From positions 6,510,001 through 6,574,000 of the forward strand of contig NC_062241.1 in the NCBI RefSeq assembly GCF_905475465.1: DNA of 64,000 nucleotides, given 5' to 3'. This document shows, piece after piece, positions 11,805-22,794 of the stretch. The number at the start of each line of letters is the position of its first letter. The stretch's first letter is position 1. The DNA is from Pieris napi (Eukaryota; Arthropoda; Insecta; Lepidoptera; Pieridae). A program made the position numbers and the translations under genes. Under the pieces are notes generated by a model that did not search any database, was not told the origin of the DNA, and saw nothing but the letters and a program-made list of their open reading frames with translations.

Positions 11805-12636
11805 TCAGCACAAACTTCTGAAAGTTATCGGGATCTCAGCATGCTAATGTCTAAAGAAGCTCAGGATCTTTTGGTAAAAAACTGAAGAAAGACGGGTTGT
11901 CACGTGTCAGAATTGACAAATTTGTCCTTTTCGCTGTCCAGGGATCTTGAGCATCCAAGATCAAACTTATGTTTGAAAATAAAGTAAATACCCATTACGC
12001 ATGTAAGATTTCTACCGCAGCTAACAATAATAGCTGATGACTTTGAATCTCCTAATATTTAAGGAGCAAGGAACCGTCTCGATCATGTCAGCTTTATAAA
12101 AAAAGGATCGCATCATAATCGGTCCACGATTAAGAGCTACGATGCCAATACATATAGACAACTCAAATTCATAAGACTTGCGTTTAGAAATCATAGAAAG
12201 CAAAACACTTCGGAAATATATCTCCTGAAAATATCGAAACTTGGGGATTAATTGATTCTTGGGAAATATCAAAGTTATATTGCCTATGATTTCAAACTTT
12301 GAATCTTAGCCTGTGACAGCCCTAAGATTTTGTAAGCTTTCAGTAGTGCAACAGTTTGTGCAATGTAATCGACAAACCTCATAAACTGAATGAAAGAGCA
12401 AGTGTTTAGGGCAAAGGTTAAACGTTTTATTACTGTACACTTAGGGAAACTGTAGGACTCTTTAGTGTTTTGCAATAGATACTTTTAATATTCTAAAGGA
12501 CTAATGAAAGCGCGAAGGTGCGTATTTGTAATACTTTTACTCATAGATTACGAACCGATATTTAAGCGTATTAAGAATATAGTATACTTTTGCAATAATA
12601 TCAGTAACCTTTGAGCATATATTCGTTTGTTGCATA
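11805..12636. other. Non-coding, possible upstream part of the decayed frame
   Basis: 11805-12000 is moderately GC-rich and may be the continuation of the broken minus-strand frame at 11580-11804, but stops occur in all minus frames. The 83-residue minus frame at 12021-12272 has no recognisable motif. Nothing else is seen. Confidence 0.3.
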
Positions 12637-12852
12637 TCTTTATATATATAATTCTTCTGTTAGTGTGTATGTCACTGAACTTCTCTCAAACGACTGGACC
12701 GATTTTGATGAAATTTGTTGTGTGTGTTCAAGGGGATCTGGGAATGGTCGAACAAATCAGCCCGTCAGATGGCGCTGCAGTCGGTACTTTCATACTTTGC
12801 TTTACTAATTGCTTGAAATATCATGCAGGACAACGTCTGTCGGGTCCACTAG
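12637..12852 (+). mobile_element. Short non-autonomous Helitron
   Basis: It begins TC after an A (12636) and ends CTAG before a T (12853), the insertion pattern of Helitrons between A and T. Near the 3' end GACAACGTCTGTC can fold as a short hairpin, followed by GGGTCCACTAG. The body contains CAGATGGCGCTGCAG and GAAATATCATGCAGG, both repeated in the 3' half of the element at 34780-35066. No Rep or helicase coding is present. The 89-residue frame running through it is an accident of the repeat. Confidence 0.8.
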
Positions 12853-13248
12853 TAATTTGTATTACATTTAAATCTGGTCCTGAAAAATACATTTAAAGAA
12901 ATGTGTTATTACAGCCGTACTATACATCGAATTAATACAACGATATAACATAAGTAATTACTTAAAAAATATTTAATTATAACATATGACGCCGTATAAC
13001 TACAATTCACGCAGTGTACTGACCAAAAAAGTCTATATTGACCATGAGCCGACCTTTCTGTATCAGGCCTAGCAAGGCTGTGTATACTTTTCATTGACTT
13101 CGTTATAATTAGCCATTATTAAATGACGTCATTTAATATGTTAGTATCATATTAATTTCTCGTAAGAGATAGATCAATTGTATATGTTAGTGAGGTTTTC
13201 ACTTGTAATACCAATATATGTATATTGTTATATATATCTGTCAATGGC

Positions 13249-13463
13249 GTCTAGGCCACTGATTTCTGTATGTGTTCCGTGATGATTTCAAATAAACCTT
13301 CTGGGCCTGACCCACACCGTCGACTGTTTTTGGCTCTAAGGCATGCCGGCTTCTCACGATACATCGTCGTACAAGTGTTAAATGCGCACATAGACAGAAA
13401 GTTCATTAGGAATCGAAGCTACGACGCCAGGGATGAGAATCGCACGTTGAAACCACTAGCTCA
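13249..13463 (-). mobile_element. Decayed SINE (type A), minus strand
   Basis: It matches the reverse complement of the SINE at 58759-58997 over most of its length: CACCGTCGACTGTTTTTGGC, then CTAAGGCATGCCGG, TTAAATGCGCACATAGA, then a damaged B box and CGCACGTTGAAACCACTAG corresponding to the tRNA-like head. It is more diverged than the copy at 25231-25522. The 100-residue plus-strand frame here is antisense to the SINE. Confidence 0.65.
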
Positions 13464-15000
13464 CGTAGGAGAAATAATAAATTGTTTTATACTTGTTTAC
13501 TTATTTAATTTCGATGGGTATGTTTTGGTACATTGTACTTCTTTGGACTTTTTCACCAGGACAAATGTCTAAATATACACGAAAGCGATGTTCATGCCGG
13601 TAGCCTACGTTTTTACATAAGGAAATTGTTCTTATATTCTATACAACATGTGTCACCATTCCTGTACTGTACAAAAGTATGGATAGTAGGAAGATTTGTC
13701 TTATAGGACATCACTCATACATTCCCTGCTTTTCACGTAAGATTAAATCTAGCCAGCGATTTTCACCATACGATACCTCTAGCTTGATATGCTCCGTTAA
13801 CAAATACATATGTACCGTCATATTAATTTAGATTAGAGATTGATTAATGATAAGGCTTTTTTCGCTTATGCTAGAGGATAATAGTATACACTAATGATTT
13901 TAGAAAGCCACACGGAAATGATTGTTACATGAATCGCCAGAAGCACTGTTTCTTTTTAGGACGTCTAAGAATAGGTATCGGTTAGATTTCGTACTCTATT
14001 TGTATCTTTGTATGTGAATTAAATAGTTTGATCCTCTAATAGAAGCCAAACTTTGTCATTTTTATACTGAATGAAAGAACGCATAAAGAATAATAATTAT
14101 AATATTCATAAGATCCTATATGAATTAGTTGTTGGTTAGTTTACGACTTTAGAGATGAAGCATGATAAAACAAGTCGGGTTTACAAAAAAAATTGTTTTA
14201 TTACAGTTTACGCACCGTATCTTTACGATGAGAATTATTTAATTTCAGTAACTGTTCTTTGTGTAGTAACGTTGGTCAAAAGTCAAAAGCCAAAAATCAT
14301 TTATTTATATAGGTAACACAATGTACACGTCTAATGAACGTCAAAAAAGCAATATACATTAAATGCTTTACAAAAGTTAAATTAAATAGATACTAAAAGC
14401 CTTGCTTAGGATGTGTGTCAAGAATCAGGAGACGATTAAAATGTTTACTTAGTTTAATTCGGTAGGTTTTTATTTACGTTTTTTAATAGCTTGTTTAGTT
14501 AAGTCAACAATTTGATACAGTTCTGCAGAATCCCTCCCCATATCTTTGGACCAAAGTAAAACCCAATTACTTCTTCTATTTAAGCGTGAAAGCCTTTCAC
14601 TCTAATACAGTTCTTTGTTCTGATTTAAAATTAATTATTTAATTATATTCTTGATATTCTTCCTTGCGTTGCTCTCCTCGTGTAGTTTGGTGTCGTTTAA
14701 ATTCCAAGGTCTTCTTTTAATGTTTAAGGTAAATTAATTTTTATTTGATTAGGAAGTTGGTAACGTTAATTAAAATTATATCTCGTTATGAAATGATGTT
14801 TTTGCGTTAGAATGTTATAATTTTGTAGTTTCTAGTGTACTTTAAGTCCGAAAACAATGGCGTTACATAAATTATAATAAATTTAATGTCTCCTTATGTA
14901 ATTGGTTTATTTTAAAGTACAGTTTACACTTTTTTAATTTTTTGGAGTGAGGTGGGTAGACTTAAAAAAAATCTTATCAATTCGACGACCACTATATATA
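13464..15000. other. Non-coding, nothing recognised
   Basis: AT-rich, no supported exon or repeat border. Confidence 0.4.
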
Positions 15001-15163
15001 CAGGGTGTCCCCACACCAGTAATCAGAAAAATAAAAAAAAAATTAAGTCATGTATTTTTGAAGTTATGGATATTTTTTTGTTATTCCAGAAAATGGTGTG
15101 ATTACTGGTGTGGCATTACCTATGAGAAAATTTCTACTTGACGTCGACTTTTGGGACACCCTG
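15001..15163. mobile_element. 163-bp TIR MITE with TA flanks
   Basis: The ends are CAGGGTGTCC and GGACACCCTG, each flanked by TATA, so a TA target duplication is possible as in Tc1/mariner-type elements. A second, inner inverted repeat pairs CCACACCAGTAATCA (15011-15025) with TGATTACTGGTGTGG (15099-15113). The element has no coding capacity. The 64-residue frame over it is not a gene. Confidence 0.7.
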
Positions 15164-18100
15164 TATAATAAATAAACATGCCTGGTGGTGATTCTTCGAT
15201 AAAGCCTTAATAATAATCACTACTAATAACTTCCGGAAAATATTTGTCAATACTTTTAAAAAGCGATAAACGGATAATATTATCCCTAAACACATCAAGA
15301 TTTAAGTTCGTCAACTCTATCACACTTTATTAAATATTTAAGTATCAAGCGCCGTGGAAATTTCAAAGTGTCGCACAGATGACGCCTGGCCTTGGCTCAT
15401 AGAATGGCGCCGTAACGCCACGACAGATTAGGTAATCGATCTTACCTTAAAGATTCGAACGATTTAATCCATCCCAAAATTGAGACTAGTAACTTTTATA
15501 AATATTTAATCAATTATGTATATTTCTAAGGTAAGTAAAAGTATGTTAAAGTAGTAACAATATATTAATTATAGAGTATAATAGTAAATATATGGATTGC
15601 GTCTGTCAGTGGTGTCGGGTGTCCTTTGTAGCAGTGATGTACCGCAAACCGGTTGTAACCAGATACCCACGTTGTTTCTACAACTGGTCACTCGCAGGAT
15701 ATAAGGCGCTTAGTAATTTAGCTTGTCGCGAAACTTGGAATACTTGCGTTATTTTGGATCATAGCGTTCGTTCCACATTTCAAATTAATTCATATGTAGA
15801 ACCTATTAGAGGAATCACTTGTTATATGACAGCTACCAGTCTGATTATCGATTGCTGTTTTTGTATAGAAATGATGACGTATTATAAATACTTTAGCATA
15901 TTCTCTGTATAAGTGGAAATGCTTTTTAACTCAAGAAACTTTGGCTAACATTTTTTAAGTTCTAGCCGATAGGTTATATCACGTAGCAATTTCGTTGAAA
16001 TATCCATATTTGTTCGCTGGTCACACTGAGTTCATAACTAAGTTATGCATTTGTCGTGAATCATGATACGAGGTTATGAAATAGTGGTCAGTGATTCATC
16101 TGTCCTAGGATAAGTACTTATGGCGAGATAGGGTTACCACTTTTAGGGTTAAAACTTTTGAAATATAAATAAGTTCATATCTTATAAACTATTGAAAGTG
16201 TACTGCGGTATAGTACGATAGTTCGTTAAGAGATTTCCGGTAAAAACTTTATCGGTTTTTTGCGGTTGTTCGATTAGGCTATCCTTCTTCGTTCTTACAC
16301 TTAGAGGAACATATAATAACTTTTTACCCTTTCTTCGCAGATATTAATTGCAGATGACAACCCTATCGTTAGCTTTCTCAAGCTAGCAGTGTGCTTACAA
16401 GAAAGCGACACGCTGCTTGTTTGTTGAACCACTTTTGATGTACATTGACTAGTGAAAATTCTAAGAAATGCAACCTTTCTTTCTGTTTATGGTGTTGAAT
16501 GGGCGTCGAGTGCCTGAATGAGATTTATAATTTGAGATAAAAATTTCACAAATAAGTAGGTTTGAGTTAGCCATTTTAAACGATCTAACAAGATAATTTG
16601 ACACAAACGGAAACGTCATTGAAACACTCTTGGACTAGTTTGAGCAACTTTATAATCTCTAAGAATTGTATAGTTTTGTGTCCGTTTATAATTAAATGTA
16701 GGCTGATCACCTATATGTATGTCAAGAATAACGAGTAGAAGACTCGGTGATCAAGTTTGGAGGATTACTTAGAATTTAGATGTTTAAATTTGCTAGGAAT
16801 GAAAACTATGTTATGATAAATATGATCTATAATAATCTTATGCAAGTAATAAGTATGCCAATACCGTTTTGCATGTTACCTGTTATTTTACGCACACTCC
16901 CACAATTGAAAGAATTCACACGTGGAGATATGCCACGAACGCCGACGTATAATTTACATTGTACAAGACTCGATACAAGTCAACCTGTTTCGAATATCAA
17001 CGCCTTCACGTCAATTGAATAGATAAACGTTACCATAAATGTTACTAAGAGGAAGTTAGAACTGTCAAAGTTACTAATGGGGTGCTGCAGGGAGCAAGTA
17101 TATGTTTGTTGTTAAAAGATGTAGACATTGATTGGAAACACAACGTGAAAATTTTTTTGTGTACTGCTTTTATTAATTTGATAATGAATAGATAGATACA
17201 ATACAAAAGACTAGCGAATAATGTTACACGTCATCACTGATATATTAACCGTTCCTGAAAGTGACAATCACCATCAATTTTCTGATAACTAGAGGTATAC
17301 TTAAGCACAGTGCAAGTGGTGCTAAATTCACTGCATACACATTTATTAATATTTCAGGCACTTTTTGTAGCTGGGAACATCTTTGTAAATCCCAGGATCT
17401 CAATCAATTTCGTAAGGAGCTATCAGCTACGTTTGTCACATGTAACGGTATGTTGATGTACCGTTTGAACTAGCGTAACGAAGGTTAAAATTAACTCGAG
17501 ACGCGGAAATTAAGTATTCCTTTGTGATCTTTACTTCGCTACTGGAATTTTACAACGTAAATAGAAACGACGGGCGTTTCGACATATTTACATAAAGTTC
17601 TTTAGTTTAAACTTTATTTCGGATCGTAGCGTGCTTGGCATAGCTTGATGTTTTGTCACGCAAATCGTTGGTAAATTGTTAAGACGCAGAGTATAGCAAT
17701 TTAACGTTTAAAGTTTTAGACACGTTATGACGATCTGTTAACATAACACGCTATTTTATACCGGTAATTGGGTTAATTTGTACTGTATTTCAATTTTTAA
17801 ACTATTTTGCGGAAGTTATCGTGGAATACAGGCTAATAAAAACTAGTTTAAACAAAGAATATATTACAAAAACTACCTGTTTACAATTATAAAATGAGCA
17901 CCAAAAACTTTACTAAGGGGATAATATTATTCTTTTTTGCATTCTGCGATTCGATCCCTAACACCGTAATCCTATGGAACTCTAGCGATCCATCGCACAC
18001 ATATAACAGGGAGTTATACTATTAAGTACTGTAACAACATAGCATAGCAATTTAATCTAAACCTATCTTATCTTTAAGTATTCAAAGTAAACCAAACACG

Positions 18101-19119
18101 CCTGCTTAGTAGTTCTGTGAAACCATCGATACCTTTTCTTAGTAAAATTCTTATCTCACAAATCATCTAGTGAAACTTGAACTTATGTGGCGTATTATAG
18201 ACTTTATAGTAATGTGTCAAAGTTTAAATTCGTTTAGATCCTATCATAGGGTAAATAGTAAATACTAAGCATCGTATTTTTCTTGAATGGAACATGATAG
18301 ATATTATTTATATGTATACTCTCACTCTTGTTTGACAAGTGAAAAGTGAAATCGTTTGCTCTTGAACTTGGCCCTTCAAACAAATTATTAGCTATTACGT
18401 ACTTATCTATAATTAATGTGTTGGGAGGTCTTAACACTCGAAAGAATTATAGCGTGCGAGATGTAATTTAAAAAATTAATAACTTCATTATCGTTCTCTT
18501 TGTTTTGTAAATTGTGATTGGAACTACTATGTTTACCTTCAACTTTTTTATGAATATCAATAGTTTTAAGAAACTTAACTAAACAATTAGAAAAATATCG
18601 TATACCTGAAGAATTGATTATCGATATAGTTTATCTATATCCGGTCAAACATATCGTCGGTCAATCAAAATGACCGGCCTTTACATTTCTTTTATAATAG
18701 TATAATCGGTACAAGTGCAGTTTATTAGCTCGAAGAAACAAATTGCAGCTCTGCGCAAAGCAAGCGGTACTTTTTTCTCTAACTGTACATCAGATTATTG
18801 TAGCTTATCGTTGAAAGCCGATGTAATGACGTTCAGCCATTGATTTGCAATTATTGTACGGTATTGAGCTATTTGAATGCATACGTATTGTTTTGGGATT
18901 TCATGCTCTGATTCCGATGTCAAATAAGTATTTTCTATTTCAATCCATTATTTCACTCAGCTGAGGAACTAACAACGTGGTTTTTCGCTTATCGATTTTC
19001 TGTTAATTTCTTAAGTGAATTATAGAGGCATAATATAGAGGGTATACTCTGAAATACTAGTGAGATTTAGACCGGAGACTTATAGCTAAGTACTTCAAAA
19101 TGCATGTATGGTTTGACAT
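15164..19119. other. Non-coding, nothing recognised
   Basis: Includes a 106-codon open frame at 15592-15912 in somewhat GC-richer sequence; it is Cys/Tyr-rich, has no motif I know and no splice support. A short inverted repeat CCGGTCA/TGACCGG lies near 18641-18677. No transposon borders were found. Confidence 0.35.
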
Positions 19120-19516
19120 ATGGATGTTATGGAGCTCCGTAACCGTAACCGAAACAATCGGATATCCGAAAAAAATATATATCCGTAACCTTAACCGTAT
19201 CCGTTTCACAACTTTCGGATAGTTTCGGATAAAGGCAGAGTCCAAAATCTAGATAAAACTACATGTTTCGACAGGCTCTTGTTAATGGTTTCATTTCTCA
19301 CACAAATAATTAAAAAGAAAACATTTAATACATAAATTATATACTATTTGTGTTTATATTTTACTTCAATCTAATAACCGTAACCGAAACTATCCGAAAC
19401 TAACGGATAATCCGAAATAATTACATATCCGTAACCGTATCCGAAACCGATATAATTTTGTTCCTATATCCATATCCGTATCCAGATCCGAAATATCATA
19501 TCCATAACATCTCTAC
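19120..19516. mobile_element. hAT-like non-autonomous element
   Basis: TTTGACAT occurs directly outside both ends (19112-19119 and 19517-19524), a perfect 8-bp target duplication typical of hAT elements. The right end reverse-complements to GTAGAGATGTTATGGATA and the left end reads ATGGATGTTATGGAG, forming a short inverted repeat. Inside both halves are runs of six-base units of the types CCGTAACCG and TCCGAAAC, in degenerate tandem form. No transposase frame remains. Confidence 0.75.
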
Positions 19517-19961
19517 TTTGACATATTGGAGACATAGTTCGCGCTGAGTCGTGTCTGAAACGTACCCTTAGGGCCAGTTTTTTGATCCGTAGTAAAAAAT
19601 GGTTTTACCATTTGTTACATTAACTATAGTTAAATGAATAACCATTGGTAAAATCGTAAATGCGTTTTTCAATGCCTTTTTTAACTATAGTTAATCTTAA
19701 CAATTTGTCAATTTGTTGCCAGTGCAATGAGCAATGACATCCCAAAAAATGTGGTTCTTTTTTGTGGGGAACATTTATTTTGTATGACAACACTAGACAT
19801 ATTGAGTGAATGAAATCCATTTTTGCCATCTTCATTCGTTATTTGCGCTTTGAAGAGTTTGAAGTGTCAAATTAATCTAAATAACACGATATAAATAAAG
19901 TTGTTTTTCTGTGTTTTAATACGGTTTACACTTTTTACGATACTTAAATATATAAATAACG

Positions 19962-20278
19962 ATGTCCGCAAACAGCCAACGGTCAAATAAGTAAGTACAA
20001 ACATATTTTCGTGTTATTTATTCCGGTTTATCTTGTGTTTCGTAATAGAAAGTAATACATTTATGTTTTGTTAAAGGGACCATACTGCTAACTTCGCCAA
20101 AAAAGAAACTGCCAAACTGGTGATGCTTCTCAAGGATTACACAGTCGTAACCTGCAAACAACTGATCACTGCAGCAATCTACAAAAAGATGCAGCTTGGA
20201 AATCTCTGTGACGTTTTTAACTCAGATGGGTCTAGACACCGAAGTGTTAAATTTAATATACATTTAATGAAGGTGTAG
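19962..20278 (+). pseudogene. Harbinger Myb/SANT-like protein, N-terminal part
   Basis: Exon 1 (19962-19990) reads MSANSQRSN and ends with a donor GTAAGT. Exon 2 starts at 20077 after AAAG in the matching phase and reads K-DHTANFAKKETAKLVMLL, then KDYTVVTCKQLITAAIYKKM, then QLGNLCDVFNSDGSRHRSVK before a stop at 20276-20278. The pattern of a hydrophobic LVxLLxxY helix followed by K-rich and FN residues resembles the Myb/SANT-like DNA-binding protein that Harbinger elements encode beside their transposase. The frame is lost where the third helix should continue (expected QL..WKN). The inference rests on pattern only. Confidence 0.6.
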
Positions 20279-20379
20279 GCACATTTTTATATTTATTCTT
20301 GTATAGCTGTGTCCTACAACAAAAGGAAAAAATCTTTTAACCCTTTGGAAACAAGGAAGCGGATTATGATCCACACGAA

Positions 20380-20629
20380 TAAAAAAAATGAGTTTTTGAA
20401 ACAAAGACAAATAAGAGAGGATGATTTGTTCAATTATGCTAAGGAAGAGCATCAAAAACATTTGCTGCACCAATGAGAGGCCCACCAAAAATCCATACTG
20501 CATAAAGAGGAGGTGCACCAAAATGTGATGCAGCAGATGGAAGAAAGGCACAATAAATATATGTAGCAGCAAAAAGAGTTGCATCAAATTGAGGTGAAAT
20601 GCAAGAAGAAACAATTAGAAAATATTTAA
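20380..20629 (+). pseudogene. Myb-like protein, coiled-coil C-terminal part, two stops
   Basis: A Gln/Glu/Lys/His-rich frame reads KNEFLKQRQIREDDLFNYAK, continues EEHQKHLLHQ, meets a stop, resumes EAHQKSILHKEEVHQNVMQQ through MEERHNKYM, meets a second stop, and ends QQKELHQIEVKCKKKQLENI before TAA at 20627-20629. This is what the charged coiled-coil tail of Harbinger Myb-like proteins looks like. Two in-frame stops show that it is dead. AATAAA follows at 20671. The 116-codon minus frame at 20264-20614 is its antisense shadow. Confidence 0.6.
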
Positions 20630-20912
20630 TTGCTACTTTAGGGTTTCATGTAAATTTTGTAATGTTTTTTTAATAAAAATGGTTTGTATTTAAGTTATAA
20701 TTAAACAGTTTATTAATCAAGTCAAATGTTTTATTTATAAATTCTTGTAATAAAGTAGGTAGATGCTAACTCACAAATGTAATAAAAGCCCTAAAGAATA
20801 TCATAGGTCCCTAACTAATGTGTAGCTGTAGTTTTTAGTATAAGTACATACTTGTATGTACTTATAATAATTATAAGTTAATATTATTAGTAATATATAA
20901 ATAATATTAACT

Positions 20913-21001
20913 CTAATTCATTATGTATTCTATTGCCTATAATATTAACTTATAATAATTATAAGTTAATATTATAGGCAATAAAACACATAATGAATTA
21001 G
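20913..21001. repeat. 89-bp near-perfect palindrome
   Basis: The left arm starting CTAATTCATTATGT is mirrored by ACATAATGAATTAG at the right end. The centre is CTTATAATAATTATAAG (20949-20965). It lies inside the Harbinger-like element, and its right half is also the start of the tandem unit at 20951. Confidence 0.75.
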
Positions 21002-21252
21002 TAATATACTTAATTATATACTGCTGCGGTTCTGTAGCTAGTAATGAAGCAAAATAGGTTTGTATGAGCTGCTGTCTATATATACTCTTGTTCTTGTATT
21101 TTATTTAATTATAATAATTATAAGTTAATATTATAGGCAATTAAACACATAATGAATTAGTAATATACTTAATTATATACTGCTGCGGTTCTATAGTTAG
21201 TAATGAAGCAAAATAGGTTGGTATGAGCTGCTGTCTATATATACTCTTGTTC
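20951..21252. repeat. Two tandem copies, period 159
   Basis: A unit of about 142 bp running from TATAATAATTATAAG to TATACTCTTGTTC occurs at 20951-21093 and again at 21110-21252, with only a few differences between the copies. Common points such as TAAGTTAATATTATAGGCA (20962 and 21121) give a period of 159. High identity suggests a recent duplication inside an otherwise decayed element. Confidence 0.8.
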
Positions 21253-21721
21253 ATTGGCAGTTTAAAATCATTCCCAATTTCAGTAACAATCCAGAGCACT
21301 GTTCCCTTCGATAGGGGGTAACAGTGACAAAAATCTACATCATCCCAGGTTTCTAATGGCGGATGACATTGCCTAAATATTTTTGGTCACTCATTAACAC
21401 ATTCTCATATAATATTATCGTCTTCTTCATCGTCTCATTAATTAAAGTATCTCAATATGTTTAAATTCATCATTAGATAGTAATAAACGTATTTATCATA
21501 GTTTGATTTCTGTGACAAACAGCTGTTACTATATAAATTACCAGCGGCCATCTTTTTAACCCTCCGATACTGAGTAGTTAACTTTTTTGACTAATGGTTA
21601 GATATTTTACCATTGGATGCTCTTACCACGGATCAAAAAACGCATTTTGCTGATATTTAACTAATAGTAACGATTTTTTACCAATAGTTGAGTTAACTAC
21701 GGATCAAAAAACCGGCCCTTA

Positions 21722-22369
21722 GTGTTTTCATTCTCATGACATGTCGTATCAAACTCATGACTTGCTTTAACTTCGTCGTTTATGCTTGGTCGACACAAAG
21801 AATTCAATTGTCTAATTCATACACAATAACCGGCGTAGTCACATGAATGCCACCGATCGTGACTTTCATTAAACATCGATCATAGCAATTATTGCGGAAA
21901 CATAAGCTTTCTTCTGAGACAATAATCTCGGAGATTGCTTCAAGTGTAATGAGATTTTATCGAAGCGAAAGAAATCGAGCATAACAAAATGCGACATGCA
22001 TTGTCTTATCTTTATTATGTTGTATCATATAATACGTAGCGAAAGTATGTTTGTATTAACTCTTAATGTGTATTGCGAAACTGTTGAATTTCTAAAGCTT
22101 CGGGCTAGAGCAGCATGCTAGACATGAAAATAATGTTATTAATTAGTTAAGTGTTAAGAAAGCAAGGTTTTCCCAAATAACTTTTCTAAATTGGTTATTG
22201 GTCAAAATATAATTTCAAGAGTAAAATATACGTATTGATTCTTCAAATACCTACAATATTTTAACTTTCATTAGATCGCTTTATTATTTATAGCCGAATC
22301 AGTTAAAGTGCGATTTATAACAATTATTTATTTACAAGAATGATAAGAACAAAACCTATTTGTGGCTTA
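21722..22369. other. Non-coding, nothing recognised
   Basis: Spacer between two transposons; no exon or repeat seen. Confidence 0.4.
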
Positions 22370-22794
22370 GGGGGCGTCCATAAATTACGTGAGGTGTTTA
22401 AGGGGGGGATGGGGTCGAGTCAAATCTCATTTAATCTTACGTTGGAGAGAGGGGGGGTCTAGGCAAATATCACACAATTTTTTTTCTGATTGAAAAAAAA
22501 AACTTAGGAAAACGGTTGACCCTAAAGGCCATCTCTGCAACTTCCCGCTAACACCTAAACGCTCAACATTTCACTTATTTTGTTTTAGTCGTAAATTAAA
22601 GCACGAAGCAATTTTTTTTTCTTTTTACAATAACAATCCAAAGCGTTTACGTAAGAAACCCACATTTTGAAAAATCTCACGTGAGATTGAGGGATGGGGG
22701 AGGGTGTTGAATAAAATCTCACGACATTTCACCAGGGGGGAGAGAGGTACAGGAAATTAAAAAAAAACACCTCACGTAATTTATGGACGCCCCC
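22370..22794 (+). mobile_element. GGGGGCGTCC TIR element, copy 1
   Basis: The ends are GGGGGCGTCCATAAATTACG and its reverse complement, with the inverted repeat continuing TGAGGTGTTT. TTA stands directly outside both ends (22367-22369 and 22795-22797), giving a 3-bp duplication. The interior has G-rich runs, a subterminal TCACGTGAGATTGAGGG block and, at 22507-22551, the core of the hairpin module. The two hairpins seen in copy 2 are missing here. No coding frame is present. I recall similar GGGGCGTCCATAAATTACGT ends from many animal genomes but cannot name the superfamily. Confidence 0.8.

Larger units (their letters stand above)
19571..21718 (+). mobile_element. PIF/Harbinger-like element, 2.1 kb, decayed
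   Basis: The ends are GGGCCAGTTTTTTGATCCGT and, in inverted form, the same sequence with one change, continuing to AGT. TTA stands immediately outside both ends (19568-19570 and 21719-21721), the usual 3-bp target duplication of PIF/Harbinger elements. A second inner copy of the end motif (ACGGATCAAAAAACGC) lies near 21638-21653. Inside are a broken two-exon Myb/SANT-like gene, a 3' poly-A signal near 20671, and then AT-rich palindromic and tandem repeats. No DDE transposase frame was found, so the element seems to have lost its second gene. Confidence 0.8.

Noticed and set aside
12627..12896. 89-codon plus-strand frame
   Set aside because: Covers the Helitron at 12637-12852 and is an accident of that repeat.
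13270..13572. 100-codon plus-strand frame
   Set aside because: Runs antisense through a decayed SINE.
15592..15912. 106-codon plus-strand open frame
   Set aside because: Cys/Tyr-rich with no motif, no splice sites in phase, no upstream promoter or poly(A) evidence; length is possible by chance in a 64 kb window.
20264..20614. 116-codon minus-strand frame rich in Leu and Phe
   Set aside because: It is the antisense of the Gln/Glu/Lys-rich tail of the Myb-like pseudogene, which explains its hydrophobic look.
20913..21252. CRISPR-like or satellite array
   Set aside because: Only two direct copies plus one inverted arm; eukaryotic context and long units do not fit.
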